A stretch of DNA of 64,000 bases from Bacillus safensis (GTDB taxonomy: Bacteria; Bacillota; Bacilli; Bacillales; Bacillaceae): the NCBI GenBank assembly GCA_030159235.1, contig BSBG01000003.1, positions 124,001 to 188,000 on the forward strand, read 5' to 3'. The notes under the pieces were generated by a model. That model ran no database searches, had not been told where the DNA came from, and was given only the letters and a program-made list of their open reading frames with translations. Position numbers and translations under genes: made by a program. Of this stretch, positions 47,623-62,059 are shown piece after piece (position 1 is the first letter of the stretch; each line of letters opens with the position of its first letter).

Positions 47623-48117
47623 TTGCCATTAACACCTAATGATATTCATAATAAAACGTTCACAAAAAGCTTTCGCGGATATGACGAAGATGAAGTAAAC
47701 GAGTTTTTAAGCCAAGTACGTAAAGATTACGAAATCGTGCTTCGTAAAAAGAACGAGCTTGAAGACAAAGTAAACGAACTTGACGACAGACTAGGTCATT
47801 TTGCGACAATTGAAGAAACATTAAACAAATCAATCCTTGTGGCGCAGGAAGCAGCAGAAGACGTCAAACGTCATTCTGATAAAGAGGCAAAATTGATTAT
47901 TCGTGAAGCAGAGAAAAATGCAGATCGTATTATCAACGAAGCGCTATCAAAATCAAGAAAGATTGCGATGGAAATCGAAGAGCTGAAGAAACAGTCGAAG
48001 GTCTTTAGAACTCGCTTCCAAATGCTCATCGAAGCGCAGCTTGATCTTCTAAAAAATGACGATTGGGATCATTTACTGGAATATGAAGTTGACGCTTTCT
48101 TTGATGAAAAAGAATAA
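47623..48117 (+). CDS. divIVA: DivIVA, polar and septal coiled-coil scaffold
   Basis: A 164-residue coiled-coil protein, the same length as the B. subtilis protein. The N-terminal lipid-binding domain contains PLTPNDIHNKTFTKSFRGYDEDEVNEFL, followed by a long parallel coiled coil and the tail LEYEVDAFFDEKE. It binds curved membrane at septa and poles, positions MinCD through MinJ and anchors the chromosome during sporulation. The start is TTG 47623 with GGAGGTGG ahead; the open frame extends 7 codons upstream without support. Confidence 0.95.
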   Translation: MPLTPNDIHNKTFTKSFRGYDEDEVNEFLSQVRKDYEIVLRKKNELEDKVNELDDRLGHFATIEETLNKSILVAQEAAEDVKRHSDKEAKLIIREAEKNADRIINEALSKSRKIAMEIEELKKQSKVFRTRFQMLIEAQLDLLKNDDWDHLLEYEVDAFFDEKE

Positions 48118-48127
48118 GCGCATCATC

Positions 48128-48157
48128 TTGACATGATGTGCACATGTTGCATATAAT
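48128..48157 (+). promoter_or_regulatory. Sigma-A promoter of ileS
   Basis: Perfect TTGACA (48128-48133) and perfect TATAAT (48152-48157) with an 18-bp spacer, just after divIVA and about 25 nt before the T-box leader. Confidence 0.82.
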
Positions 48158-48189
48158 ACCATCATAAATTAACAAGAGATAAACGTTTG

Positions 48190-48436
48190 AAAGGGACACT
48201 CGCAGCTGTCATATGCGTAATAAAGCGAATCAGGGATGGTGGAAGCCTGATATTACGAGACGCTGCAATGAGATCACCCCTTTAGTTCCTTTTCTGAAAT
48301 GTATCAGTAAGAAAAGGCGTCTGATCACGTTACGATTTTAGAGTGGATAAGCGGCAGTTTCATAGCGCTTGTCTAAAAGGGTGGTACCGCGAGACAAGCC
48401 TTCTCGTCCCTTATGGGATGAGAGGGCTTTTTTTAT
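48190..48436 (+). ncRNA. T-box riboswitch (tRNA-Ile) controlling ileS
   Basis: Stem I is closed by AAAGGG (48190-48195) with CCCTTT (48278-48283) and CGCAGC (48201-48206) with GCTGC (48262-48266). The likely specifier is ATC (Ile) at 48273-48275 followed by A. The T-box AGGGTGGTACCGCG is at 48378-48391, and the terminator pairs AGCCTTCTCGTCCC (from 48397) with GGGATGAGAGGGCT followed by T7. Uncharged tRNA-Ile would pair with specifier and T-box, form the antiterminator and switch on ileS. Together with the promoter this fills the 356-nt divIVA-ileS gap. Confidence 0.93.
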
Positions 48437-48473
48437 TGTTTTTTAATACGAATTTGCATGTGGAGGAATGGGT

Positions 48474-51239
48474 ATGAACTACAAAGACACCTTATTAATG
48501 CCGAAAACAGAATTCCCAATGAGAGGGAACTTACCGAACAAAGAGCCTGAAATCCAAGAGGAGTGGGCAGAAAAAGACATCTATCAAATGGTTTTAGAGC
48601 GGACAAAAGGACGCCCGACCTTTATTTTGCATGATGGACCTCCATATGCGAATGGTGACATTCATATGGGGCACGCACTTAATAAAATCCTAAAAGATTT
48701 TATTGTCCGTTTTAAATCAATGAATGGATTCCATGCACCGTACGTACCGGGCTGGGATACACATGGCTTACCAATTGAAACAGCACTCACTAAAAATAAA
48801 AAAGTCAAACGTAAAGAAATGTCGACAGCTGAATTCCGCAAACTATGCGAGGAGTATGCATGGAAGCAAATCGAAGGTCAGCGTCATCAGTTTAAGCGAT
48901 TAGGCGTAAGAGCAGACTGGGACAATCCTTATGTCACTTTAAAGCCTGAGTACGAAGCGCAGCAAATCCTTGTCTTTGGTGAAATGGCCAAGAGAGGCTA
49001 TATCTATAAAGGACTAAAGCCTGTTAACTGGTCTCCTTCAAGTGAATCAGCTCTCGCCGAAGCGGAAATTGAATATAAAGACAAACGTTCACCATCGATT
49101 TATGTTTCGTTTAATGTGAAAGATGGAAAAGGCGTACTTGAAAACGGCGAACAATTCATCATCTGGACAACAACACCTTGGACACTTCCTGCAAACCTTG
49201 GCATTTGTGTTCATCCAAACCTAGAGTACAGTGTTCTTCAAGTGGGTGCTGAGCGATATGTTGTCGCATCTGAGCTAGTTGAACAAGTAGCAAAAACACT
49301 TGGCTTCGAAGAGTATGAAGTCGTGAAAACGCTAAAAGGAAAAGAATTAGACAACATCGTTGCAGAGCATCCGATCTACGGTAGAGATTCTCTTGTGATG
49401 CTTGGTGACCACGTGACAACGGATGCAGGAACAGGCTGTGTTCACACAGCACCAGGTCACGGGGAAGATGACTTTATTGTCAGTATGAAATACGGTCTTG
49501 ATGTACTATGTCCAGTAGATGAAAAAGGTGTGATGACAGAAGAGGCACCTGGTTTTGAAGGACTATTCTACGAGGATGCCAATAAAGCCATTACAGAAAA
49601 GCTTGAAGCAAAAGGCGCGCTGAAAAAGCTCGACTTTATCACGCACTCCTATCCGCATGACTGGAGAACGAAAAAGCCAACAATTTATCGTGCGACCTCT
49701 CAGTGGTTTGCATCAATTAAAGACTTTAGAGAAGCTTTATTAGACAACATTAAAGAAACGAAATGGGTGCCAGCATGGGGCGAGACACGCCTATTTAATA
49801 TGGTGCGTGACAGAGGTGACTGGTGCATTTCAAGACAGCGTGTATGGGGCGTTCCAATTCCGGTCTTTTATGCAGAAAATGGTGAGCCGGTCATCACAGA
49901 CGAAACGATTCAGCACGTATCTCAATTATTTAGAGAACATGGCTCGAATATTTGGTTTGAAAAAGAAGCGAAAGAGCTCTTGCCAGAAGGCTTTACACAC
50001 CCAGGCAGCCCGAACGGTGAATTCACAAAAGAGCAGGACATCATGGATGTATGGTTTGATTCCGGTTCTTCTCACCAAGCCGTTTTAGAAGAAAGAGAGG
50101 ACCTTGTCCGTCCAGCAGACCTTTACCTTGAAGGCTCTGACCAATATCGCGGCTGGTTCAACTCCTCCTTATCAACAGCAGTTGCTGTCACTGGAAAAGC
50201 ACCATATAAAGGTGTCCTAAGCCACGGCTTTACACTTGATAAAGAAGGACGCAAGATGAGTAAATCATTAGGCAATACGATTGACCCAACGAAGGTTGCG
50301 CAGCAGCTTGGTGCGGAAATTCTTAGACTTTGGGTATCTTCTGTTAACTATCAAGCCGATCATCCAGTGTCTGATGATATTTTAAAACAAGTAGCAGAGG
50401 TTTATCGTAAGATCCGTAACACATTCCGCTTCCTGCATGGTAACCTATTTGACTTCGACCCAGCAGTCAATGCAGTACCAGTAGAAGAGCTTCGCGAAGT
50501 GGATCAATACATCTTGGTGAAATTAAACAAATTGATTGATAAAGTGAAAAAAGCCTATGATGATTACGAATTTGCGATCGTATATCATGCGATTCACAAT
50601 TTCTGTACGATTGAGCTCAGCTCTTTCTATCTCGATTTTGCAAAGGATGTCGTGTACATTGAACATGCAGATCATCCAGACCGCCGTAGCATGCAAACGG
50701 TCTTCTACGAAACATTAATGGCATTAGTGAAGCTGACTGCACCAATTCTTCCGCACACTGCAGATGAATTATGGAGCCACTTAAGCTTTGTTGAAGAGCC
50801 AAGTGTTCAGTTAACAGATATGCCAGAAGGTGTCACTGTTCCTGAAGCAGAGGCAACAGAAGCGAAATTTGACCGCTTTATGGAAGTACGTGACGATGTG
50901 CTAAAAGCGCTCGAAATTGCACGTAACGAGAAAGTCATCGGACGTTCACTTGAAGCAAGTTTAACCCTTTATGCCACAGAAGAAGTGAAAAATCTTCTTG
51001 CATCCATTAAAGAAGATGTGAAGCAGCTCTTTATCATCTCTGAATTAACAGTAGAAGATGAGCAAAATGCTGACGCATCTGCACCTGAATATACATCAGG
51101 ACGAATTGTGGTTCAAAAAGCAGAAGGAGAACTGTGCGAACGTTCCCGCATGATTTCAAAAGATGTTGGTGCAAATCCGAAATACCCAACATTGTCGCTG
51201 AAAAATGCTGAAATCGTGGAGAAATATTACCAGAATTAA
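48474..51239 (+). CDS. ileS: Isoleucyl-tRNA synthetase (degenerate C-terminal zinc site)
   Basis: A 921-residue class Ia synthetase, exactly the B. subtilis length. The HIGH motif is HMGH (in [11 protein letters not shown]), KMSKS is in [10 protein letters not shown] and the CP1 editing domain is complete ([27 protein letters not shown]). The C-terminal zinc finger normally reads CERCW...CERC; here it is CERSR (Cys888) followed by LSLKNA, so three of four zinc ligands are gone although the protein remains collinear to its end. The ATG at 48474 is used because GGAGG lies 7 nt ahead. Expression is under T-box control. Confidence 0.96.
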   Translation: MNYKDTLLMPKTEFPMRGNLPNKEPEIQEEWAEKDIYQMVLERTKGRPTFILHDGPPYANGDIHMGHALNKILKDFIVRFKSMNGFHAPYVPGWDTHGLPIETALTKNKKVKRKEMSTAEFRKLCEEYAWKQIEGQRHQFKRLGVRADWDNPYVTLKPEYEAQQILVFGEMAKRGYIYKGLKPVNWSPSSESALAEAEIEYKDKRSPSIYVSFNVKDGKGVLENGEQFIIWTTTPWTLPANLGICVHPNLEYSVLQVGAERYVVASELVEQVAKTLGFEEYEVVKTLKGKELDNIVAEHPIYGRDSLVMLGDHVTTDAGTGCVHTAPGHGEDDFIVSMKYGLDVLCPVDEKGVMTEEAPGFEGLFYEDANKAITEKLEAKGALKKLDFITHSYPHDWRTKKPTIYRATSQWFASIKDFREALLDNIKETKWVPAWGETRLFNMVRDRGDWCISRQRVWGVPIPVFYAENGEPVITDETIQHVSQLFREHGSNIWFEKEAKELLPEGFTHPGSPNGEFTKEQDIMDVWFDSGSSHQAVLEEREDLVRPADLYLEGSDQYRGWFNSSLSTAVAVTGKAPYKGVLSHGFTLDKEGRKMSKSLGNTIDPTKVAQQLGAEILRLWVSSVNYQADHPVSDDILKQVAEVYRKIRNTFRFLHGNLFDFDPAVNAVPVEELREVDQYILVKLNKLIDKVKKAYDDYEFAIVYHAIHNFCTIELSSFYLDFAKDVVYIEHADHPDRRSMQTVFYETLMALVKLTAPILPHTADELWSHLSFVEEPSVQLTDMPEGVTVPEAEATEAKFDRFMEVRDDVLKALEIARNEKVIGRSLEASLTLYATEEVKNLLASIKEDVKQLFIISELTVEDEQNADASAPEYTSGRIVVQKAEGELCERSRMISKDVGANPKYPTLSLKNAEIVEKYYQN

Positions 51240-51260
51240 CAGCATGATATCACCAACTAG

Positions 51261-51292
51261 CGCCCCGTCATATGCGGGGCGTTTTCTTTTTT
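51261..51292 (+). terminator. Intrinsic terminator after ileS
   Basis: CGCCCCG (51261-51267) pairs with CGGGGCG around TCATATG, followed by TTTTCTTTTTT. Confidence 0.9.
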
Positions 51293-51399
51293 GAGAAAAT
51301 GACAGCGTTTAGAACGAAAGGAAAAAACTTATGGCTTTAAAGTGAGCAGGCGGGGCAACAATATGATTATCACGACAGGGCAGGAGTTGAAATAACGAC

Positions 51400-51774
51400 A
51401 TGAATGGCGACCTAGAGACGATTTACACGGAACTCCTTCAAATGAAAGAAGAGCTGCAATCTAAACTGTTTGAATACGCATCATTTCGTTCACCCGCTGA
51501 GCATGTCACCTTGAATGAGGTCAAAACGACCACACTTCTTTATCACATCAAAGAAGAGCTGCAAGATGTGTCTCTCGCTATTGCAAAAATCGAGCAAGGA
51601 AGCTATGGCATATGTGAGGAGACAGGAGATATGATTCCACTTGAACAAATGAGCATTCTTCCTACCGCCCGCACGGCTGACGACTTTTTATATCACAAGC
51701 AATACGAGAAAAAAGCATTCACTCCTTATCCTTACGAATCAAATGATTCTCATTTTGAAGCCTTCCATATGTAG
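51400..51774 (+). CDS. ylyA: YlyA, DksA/TraR-like sporulation protein
   Basis: A 124-residue protein of the DksA/TraR-like group with an N-terminal helical hairpin and a C-terminal knuckle (YGICEETGDMIPLEQM onward) in which only one zinc-type cysteine remains. B. subtilis YlyA is the same length, is made under sigma-G and modulates RNA polymerase in the forespore. A possible sigma-G promoter in the 107-nt upstream segment could not be resolved. It is not in an operon with ileS, which ends in a terminator. Confidence 0.85.
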   Translation: MNGDLETIYTELLQMKEELQSKLFEYASFRSPAEHVTLNEVKTTTLLYHIKEELQDVSLAIAKIEQGSYGICEETGDMIPLEQMSILPTARTADDFLYHKQYEKKAFTPYPYESNDSHFEAFHM

Positions 51775-51868
51775 GGAGGTTTTTGTCTGTCAACTAAAGT
51801 TTCTTTACTCCTTCCTGTTTTCTTGATAAAATGCATAAAGACCAAAGTATGAAGATGGAGGAACGTGT

Positions 51869-52336
51869 GTGTTCTATTACATAATCGCATTCGTTATCAT
51901 TTGTTTAGATCAATTAACAAAATGGCTCATTGTCAAAAATATGATGCTCGGAGATTCTGTTCCAGTCATTGATGGATTCTTTTATATCACGTCTCACCGA
52001 AATTCAGGAGCCGCATGGGGAATTCTCCAAGGGCAAATGTGGTTTTTCTATGTGATCACACTCGTTGTTATTGCGGGAATTGTTTATTACTTGCAAAAGC
52101 ATGGACAAAAGGACAAGCTGCTTGGAGTAGCGCTGGCCTTAATGCTTGGCGGAGCGATTGGAAACTTTATCGACCGTATTTTCCGTCAGGAAGTGGTTGA
52201 TTTTGCCCATTTCGTATTTGGGGATTATCACTACCCAATCTTTAATATTGCAGATTCTTCTTTATGCGTAGGGGTTATTCTGCTCTTCATTCAAATGCTG
52301 TTAGATGGAAAGAAAACTAAGGAGTCAACTACATGA
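51869..52336 (+). CDS. lspA: LspA, prolipoprotein signal peptidase II
   Basis: A 155-residue membrane aspartic protease with four helices that removes signal peptides from diacylglyceryl-prolipoproteins. The conserved blocks [27 protein letters not shown] (first catalytic Asp) and FNIADSSLC (second Asp) are intact. The start is GTG 51869 with GGAGGA 5 nt ahead. It overlaps ylyB by 4 nt (ATGA). Confidence 0.95.
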   Translation: MFYYIIAFVIICLDQLTKWLIVKNMMLGDSVPVIDGFFYITSHRNSGAAWGILQGQMWFFYVITLVVIAGIVYYLQKHGQKDKLLGVALALMLGGAIGNFIDRIFRQEVVDFAHFVFGDYHYPIFNIADSSLCVGVILLFIQMLLDGKKTKESTT

Positions 52337-53247
52337 ATCAAGTAAATATTGCCGTTTCAGATGAACAAACGAGTGAACGGCTTGATAAATTTCTAAGCAC
52401 GACAGAACCAGAATGGTCAAGAACCCAAGTCCAGCAATGGGTAAAAGATGGGCTGATTGAAGTAAATGGGAAGCAAGTGAAGGCCAATTACAAAGTACAA
52501 GCTGGAGATCAAATCAAAGTGGAAATTCCAGATCCAGAAGTGTTAGATGTAGAAGCAGAACCAATGGATCTTGATATTTATTATGAGGATGCAGATGTAC
52601 TAGTGGTGAATAAACCACGAGGAATGGTCGTCCATCCAGCACCAGGTCATGTGTCAGGAACGCTAGTAAATGGTCTGATGGCACATTGTACGGACTTATC
52701 AGGGATTAACGGTGTGATGCGGCCTGGAATTGTCCACCGAATTGATAAAGATACGTCTGGTTTGTTAATGGTCGCGAAAAACGACATGGCACATGAATCA
52801 CTCGTTAATCAGCTCGTTGCTAAAACCGTCACAAGAAAATATACGGCGGTAGTTCACGGCATCATCCAGCATGATACCGGCACAATCGATGCACCAATTG
52901 GGAGAGACAAAAAAGACCGCCAAAGCATGACGGTCACAAAAGAAAACGCAAAACAGGCAGTCACTCACTTTGATGTGATGGAACGCTTCAAAGACTTTAC
53001 TGTTGTAGAATGCCGTCTTGAAACAGGTAGAACACACCAAATTCGTGTTCATATGAAATATATCGGTTACCCTCTTGCTGGAGATCCGAAATATGGTCCG
53101 AGAAAAACAGTTGATTTTAATGGACAACTGCTGCATGCAGGAGTTTTAGGATTTGATCATCCTAGAACAGGAGAATACATCGAGTTCACAGCACCAATCC
53201 CAGCTGATATGCAAGCTTTTATCGATTCATTAAGAAATAACGATTGA
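52333..53247 (+). CDS. ylyB: YlyB, RluD-family 23S rRNA pseudouridine synthase
   Basis: A 304-residue protein with an N-terminal S4 domain (about residues 13-75) and a catalytic RsuA/RluD domain. The catalytic Asp is in [15 protein letters not shown] (about residue 139), with the downstream [13 protein letters not shown] block. It probably modifies helix 69 or a related 23S rRNA site, by family. The ATG overlaps the lspA stop. Its own stop codon lies inside the -35 region of the pyr operon promoter. Confidence 0.92.
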   Translation: MNQVNIAVSDEQTSERLDKFLSTTEPEWSRTQVQQWVKDGLIEVNGKQVKANYKVQAGDQIKVEIPDPEVLDVEAEPMDLDIYYEDADVLVVNKPRGMVVHPAPGHVSGTLVNGLMAHCTDLSGINGVMRPGIVHRIDKDTSGLLMVAKNDMAHESLVNQLVAKTVTRKYTAVVHGIIQHDTGTIDAPIGRDKKDRQSMTVTKENAKQAVTHFDVMERFKDFTVVECRLETGRTHQIRVHMKYIGYPLAGDPKYGPRKTVDFNGQLLHAGVLGFDHPRTGEYIEFTAPIPADMQAFIDSLRNND

Positions 53248-53272
53248 CAGGCCGTTCTTTTTTTGAAATAAT
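53244..53272 (+). promoter_or_regulatory. Sigma-A promoter of the pyr operon
   Basis: TTGACA (53244-53249), a 17-bp spacer and AATAAT (53267-53272). The -35 hexamer contains the ylyB stop codon (53245-53247), so the pyr promoter starts inside the upstream gene. Confidence 0.75.
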
Positions 53273-53299
53273 AAACAAAGAAATTGAGATTCTTTAAAA

Positions 53300-53394
53300 C
53301 AGTCCAGAGAGGCTGAGAAGGATAACGGATCCATTTGTGCACAAGTATGCACAAATGAACGCCCCTCTCTGCCCTTTGCAGAAGGGGCTTTTTA
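53300..53394 (+). promoter_or_regulatory. PyrR attenuator 1 (pyr leader)
   Basis: The RNA loop AGTCCAGAGAGGCTGAGAAG (53301-53320) matches the PyrR-binding consensus ARUCCNGNGAGGYU at every base. A terminator (53361-53394) formed by GCCCCTCTCTGC/GCAGAAGGGGC and a T tract follows. UMP-bound PyrR stabilises the anti-antiterminator and so favours termination before pyrR. Confidence 0.92.
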
Positions 53395-53414
53395 TTTGTC
53401 AAAAAGAGGTGTAA

Positions 53415-53960
<546 letters not shown>

Positions 53961-53971
53961 CCTTTTTAAAT

Positions 53972-54085
53972 GCATTCCAGAGAGTTTGCAAAGAGGGCAA
54001 TAACAGAGACACCAAGCACACGCCTTAAGTGACGTGTACGGTTTTTCTAGGCCTCTTTGCGCATACTCGCAAAGAGGCTTTTTTA
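53972..54085 (+). promoter_or_regulatory. PyrR attenuator 2 (pyrR-pyrP gap)
   Basis: A PyrR-type loop ATTCCAGAGAGTTTGCAAAG (from 53974) deviates from ARUCCNGNGAGGYU at two positions. The terminator (54051-54085) pairs GCCTCTTTGCG with CGCAAAGAGGC and ends in T6. GCAAAGAGG in the loop region can pair with the terminator arm, giving the alternative antiterminator fold. Confidence 0.85.
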
Positions 54086-54115
54086 ATGGAAAAGGACACA
54101 TCTAGGAGGAAAATC

Positions 54116-55432
54116 ATGAGTCAGCAAAAAGCCAATTTAGGTATTCGAGATATCCCAAAACCGTTCACATGGCTATCACTTAGCCTTCAGCATTTGTTTG
54201 CCATGTTTGGTGCGACCATTCTTGTACCAAAAATCATTGATATGAGTCCAGCCGTCGCGCTTATTTCAAGCGGAGTTGGAACGATTGTTTACTTAATCAT
54301 TACAAGGGGACAAATTCCGGCGTATCTTGGATCATCCTTTGCCTTTATCGCCCCCATACTGAATGTGAAAGCAACAGGCGGCCCTGGAGCCGCAATGGTT
54401 GGTGCCTTCATGGCGGGTGTCGCTTATGCACTCATCGCCCTATTCATTAAATGGCTCGGCACTGGCTGGCTGATGAGGCTTCTGCCGCCGGTTGTCGTAG
54501 GGCCAGTTATTATGGTCATTGGTCTCGGACTCGCTGGAACAGCTGTCAACATGGCGATGTATGCTGATCCGAATGCAACCGAACTTGTTTACAGCCTCAA
54601 GCATTTAATGGTCGCTGGCTTCACACTGGCAGTCACGATTATCAGCATGATTTTCCTAAGAGGATTCCTTAGTCTGATCCCAGTATTAATCGGTATTATT
54701 AGCGGCTATCTCTTTGCCTTAACACAAGGCATTGTGAACTTCCAGCCGGTCATTGATGCAAAATGGTTTGCTGTACCAGACTTCGTCGTACCATTTGTCG
54801 ATTATACACCTGCTGTGACCTTAAGCATTCTCACAGTGATGGTGCCGGTTGCCTTTGTCACAATGTCTGAGCATATCGGCCACCAAGTGGTGTTAAGTAA
54901 GGTCGTAGGACAAGATTTTATTAAAAAACCAGGTCTTCACCGCTCCATTTTAGGAGATAGTGCAGCGACCATCTTCGCTTCACTTATTGGCGGACCGCCA
55001 ACAACAACTTATGGAGAGAACATTGGCGTACTTGCCATCACAAGAGTGTTCAGTATCTTCGTCATCGGCGGAGCTGCAGTGTTTGCAATCTGCTTCGGCT
55101 TTGTCGGAAAAATTTCAGCATTAATCAGTACAGTGCCGTCCGCAGTCATGGGAGGCGTTTCGTTCCTACTCTTTGGGATCATTGCCTCGAGCGGACTGAG
55201 AATCCTGATTGATCATAAAGTGAATTTTGAAGAAAAGCGTAATCTCATTATCGCATCAGTCATCCTAGTCATCGGAATTGGCGGGGCATTCATTGAGGTA
55301 AAACAAATCAACCTCACATTATCTGGAATGGCACTCGCTGCAATTACAGGCGTCCTGTTAAATCTAATCTTGCCACATCAAAAAGCAGAGGATGACGAGT
55401 CAACAGAATCAAATACAGACAACCTTTTAAAA

Positions 55433-55444
<12 letters not shown>
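54116..55444 (+). CDS. pyrP: PyrP, uracil permease
   Basis: A 442-residue NCS2-family proton symporter for uracil with about 14 membrane segments. Characteristic motifs are QHLFAMFGATILVPK near the N-terminus, AYLGSSFAFI and the transport signature GGPPTTTYGENIG. The ATG at 54116 (AGGAGGA ahead) is used; in-frame codons upstream run through the attenuator terminator. The third PyrR-binding loop overlaps its stop codon. Confidence 0.95.
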
Positions 55445-57764
<2,320 letters not shown>

Positions 57765-57768
<4 letters not shown>

Positions 57769-58859
57769 AGAGACGCTTAGTGCTAGAAAACGGAACAGTA
57801 TTCGAAGGAACAGGCTTTGGCAGCTTAGAACCATCAGTCGGAGAAGTCGTCTTTAATACGGGGATGACGGGCTATCAGGAAATTTTATCTGATCCATCAT
57901 ACTGCGGACAAATTGTCACACTCACTTACCCGCTTATCGGCAACTATGGCATTAACCGTGATGATTTTGAATCGATCACACCGTTTGTGAAAGGGCTGAT
58001 TGTGAAAGAGCTTTGTGAAAAGCCCTCAAACTGGCGCTCTTCATACTCACTCGATGAATATTTAAAAATGAAAAACATTCCGGGACTGAGCGGAATCGAT
58101 ACACGGAAGCTGACAAGAATGATCCGAAGTGCAGGGACTTTAAGAGGGGCGTTTGCAGGACCTGATGAACAAGTGGAAGACGTGGTCCGCCGCCTTCAAA
58201 CCTTGCAGCTGCCAACTGATCAAGTGAGTCAAGTATCTGTGAAAAATGCGTACCCAAGCCCAGGCAGAGGAAAAAGAATTGTGCTTGTCGATTTCGGCAT
58301 GAAGCACGGCATTTTACGAGAGCTCAATAAACGTGACTGTGATGTCATTGTGGTGCCATACAATATCACTGCAGATGAAGTGCTACAGCTAAAGCCAGAC
58401 GGCATCATGCTCTCAAACGGACCTGGAGATCCAGTCGATGTCCCAGAAGCGGTTGAAATGATTCAGCAATTGATCGGAAAGGTACCACTCTTTGGCATTT
58501 GCCTCGGACATCAGTTATTTGCGCTAGCGTGCGGCGCAAGTACAGAAAAAATGAAATTCGGTCATAGAGGGTCAAACCATCCGGTGAAAGAACTAGCAAC
58601 TGGCAAAGTGACACTGACGTCTCAAAATCATGGCTACACGGTTAGTAGGATTAACGAAGACGTGCTAGAAGTCACACATATTGCGCTTAATGACAATACG
58701 ATTGAAGGATTAAAACATAAAGAAGCACCAGCATTCACTGTTCAGTACCACCCAGAAGCATCACCAGGTCCAGAAGATGCGAACTACTTATTTGACCAGT
58801 TCATGGAAATGATTCATATGACTGAGAAAGAAGGGGAAGAAGTATGCCAAAACGCGTAG
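57765..58859 (+). CDS. pyrAA: PyrAA, carbamoyl-phosphate synthase small (glutaminase) subunit
   Basis: A 364-residue class I glutamine amidotransferase subunit giving ammonia to PyrAB. The nucleophile is Cys246 in GICLGHQ, with the His/Glu pair in [10 protein letters not shown] near residue 330. Length equals the B. subtilis protein. It overlaps pyrC by 4 nt and pyrAB by 16 nt. Confidence 0.97.
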
Positions 58860-61800
58860 ACATCAAAAAGATTTTAGTGATTGGATCAGGTCCAATCATC
58901 ATCGGTCAGGCAGCAGAGTTTGACTATGCAGGCACACAGGCTTGCTTAGCGCTAAAAGAAGAGGGCTATGAAGTCGTTCTTGTGAACTCAAACCCTGCGA
59001 CCATCATGACAGATACAGAAATGGCTGACAAGGTATACATCGAACCGCTGACACCAGAATTTTTAACACGAATCATTCGAAAAGAGCGCCCTGATGCGAT
59101 CTTGCCAACACTTGGTGGACAAACTGGACTAAACCTTGCTGTTGAATTATCAGACCTTGGCGTATTAGCTGAATGCGGCGTTGAAGTACTCGGTACAAAG
59201 CTGTCAGCGATCCAAAAAGCTGAGGATAGAGATCTATTCCGTAATTTAATGAATGAACTCAACGAGCCCGTACCTGAAAGTGAAATCATTCATAACCTGG
59301 AAGAAGCGATGGCGTTCACGGATCAAATCGGTTTCCCTGTCATCGTCAGACCGGCCTATACATTAGGCGGAACAGGTGGCGGAATTTGTACAAATGAGCA
59401 AGAACTGAAGGAAACCGTTGAAAACGGTCTGAAGCTAAGCCCAGTCACACAATGCTTACTTGAAAAAAGTATTGCAGGCTTTAAAGAAATTGAATATGAA
59501 GTCATGCGTGATAGCGGTGACCATGCGATCGTTGTTTGTAACATGGAAAACTTTGATCCTGTCGGTATCCATACAGGTGACAGTATCGTTGTGGCACCAA
59601 GCCAAACGCTAAGTGACCGTGAATACCAGCTGCTTCGCAATGTATCACTTAAACTGATTCGTGCACTTGGCATTGAAGGCGGCTGTAACGTACAGCTGGC
59701 GCTTGATCCAAATAGCTTTCAATACTATATCATCGAAGTAAACCCGCGTGTGAGCCGTTCTTCTGCACTTGCGTCAAAAGCGACAGGCTATCCAATTGCC
59801 AAATTGGCAGCGAAAATTGCAGTCGGTTTAACGCTTGATGAAATGATGAACCCAGTCACAGGTAAAACTTATGCAGCCTTCGAGCCGGCACTTGACTATA
59901 TCGTGTCAAAAATCCCGCGCTGGCCGTTCGATAAATTTGAATCTGCCAACAGACGTCTTGGGACACAAATGAAGGCAACTGGTGAAGTTATGGCGATCGG
60001 CCGCACATTAGAAGAGTCACTTCTAAAGGCTGTACGTTCACTTGAAGCCGATGTGCATCATATTGAATTAAAAGATGAAGCAGACATTACAAACGAAGTG
60101 CTTGAAAAGCGGATTATCAAAGCGGGAGACGAACGATTATTTTATATCGCTGAAGCGCTTAGAAGAGGCTATACAGTCGAACAAATACATGAATTCTCAA
60201 AAATTGATTTCTTCTTCCTTCATAAGCTGGAAGGTATCATCGCTTTTGAGAAGACATTAAAAGAAAACAAAGGCAATACAGACGTATTAAAAGAAGCAAA
60301 AGAAAAAGGCTTCTCAGACATCTACATTAGCCGCGAGTGGAATATGAACGAAGCGGATGTCTACAAGCTAAGACAAGAAACAGGCATTGTACCTGTATAC
60401 AAAATGGTGGATACATGTGCGGCAGAATTTGAATCAGAGACGCCATATTTCTACAGCACGTATGAAGATGAAAATGAATCAGAGCGTACAGACAAGAAAA
60501 GCGTCATTGTATTAGGTTCAGGTCCTATCCGAATTGGACAAGGGGTTGAATTTGATTATGCGACGGTTCATTCTGTGTGGGCAATTAAACAAGCAGGCTA
60601 TGAAGCGATCATTATTAACAACAACCCTGAAACGGTCTCAACAGACTTTAGTATTTCAGATAAGCTCTACTTTGAACCACTCACTGTAGAAGATGTGATG
60701 CACATCATTGACCTTGAACAGCCTGAAGGAGTCGTCGTTCAGTTCGGCGGACAAACGGCAATCAACTTAGCAGATGAATTATCAAATAGAGGGGTTAAGA
60801 TTCTTGGAACTTCTCTTGAAGACCTAGACCGTGCAGAAAACAGGGACAAGTTTGAACAAACGTTAGAAACACTCGGCGTGCCGCAGCCTAAAGGGAAAAC
60901 AGCAACGTCTGTACCTGAGGCTGTAGTGATTGCAAATCAGATTGGCTACCCAGTCCTTGTCCGTCCCTCCTATGTATTAGGTGGCCGCGCGATGGAAATT
61001 GTGTATCAAGAAGCTGAGCTTCTCCACTATATGGAAAATGCAGTGAAGATCAACCCGCAGCATCCAGTGTTGATTGACAAGTATTTGACAGGAAAAGAAA
61101 TTGAAGTAGATGCCGTGTCTGATGGAGAAACTGTCGTCATCCCAGGCATTATGGAACACATTGAAAGAGCCGGAGTTCACTCTGGTGACTCGATTGCGGT
61201 CTATCCGCCGCAAACATTGTCTGAGGACATCAAAGCGAAGATTGCAGAATACACGATCAAGCTTGCAAAAGGACTCAACATTATTGGCCTGCTGAACATT
61301 CAGTTTGTCCTATCAAAAGGTGAAGTGTACGTACTTGAAGTGAACCCTCGTTCAAGCCGGACAGTTCCTTTCTTAAGTAAAATTACGGGCATCCCGATGG
61401 CAAACCTAGCGACAAAAGTGATTTTAGGTGACAAGCTTAAAAACTATGGCTATCAAGAAGGGATTCACACAGAGCAAGAAGGGGTGTACGTCAAAGTTCC
61501 GGTCTTCTCTTTTGCTAAACTAAGAAGAGTAGATATTACACTCGGACCTGAAATGAAATCAACAGGTGAAGTCATGGGGAAAGATGTCACAATTGAAAAA
61601 GCTCTCTATAAAGGATTAATTGCATCAGGTATTCAAATTCCAAAAGACGGAACAGTTCTCCTGACAGTGGCTGATAAGGATAAAGAAGAAGGACTTGAGA
61701 TTGCAAGAAGGTTCCATTCCATCGGTTATCACATTTTAGCAACGGAAGGAACAGCGAATTACTTAAAACAAGCCTCTATTCCATCAAGTGTTGTCGGCAA

Positions 61801-62055
61801 AATAGGAGAAGAAGGAAAGAACCTGCTTGATGTCATTCGAAGTGGTGAAGCACAATTTGTCATCAACACCTTAACAAAAGGAAAACAGCCGGCAAGAGAC
61901 GGCTTTAGAATTAGACGTGAATCTGTTGAAAACGGAGTGGCCTGCTTAACGTCATTAGATACAGCAGAAGCCATTTTAAGAGTGCTTGAGAGCATGACAT
62001 TTAGAGCAGATGAAATGCCAGAAGTGAAAACGAATGCTGAGGTGACAGTAACGAT

Positions 62056-62059
<4 letters not shown>
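58844..62059 (+). CDS. pyrAB: PyrAB, carbamoyl-phosphate synthase large subunit
   Basis: A 1071-residue enzyme with two homologous ATP-grasp halves that make carbamoyl phosphate from bicarbonate, ammonia and two ATP, plus a C-terminal allosteric MGS-like domain (from about residue 935). The duplicated signatures [20 protein letters not shown] (start of half 1) and [18 protein letters not shown] (near residue 555) and the EVNPR motifs of both halves are present. Length equals B. subtilis PyrAB. GAAGGGGAAG precedes the ATG. Confidence 0.98.

Noticed and set aside
51120-51239. Frameshift explaining the missing IleRS zinc cysteines
   Set aside because: Family-like residues continue in the same frame to the stop, and the total length equals the B. 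subtilis protein.
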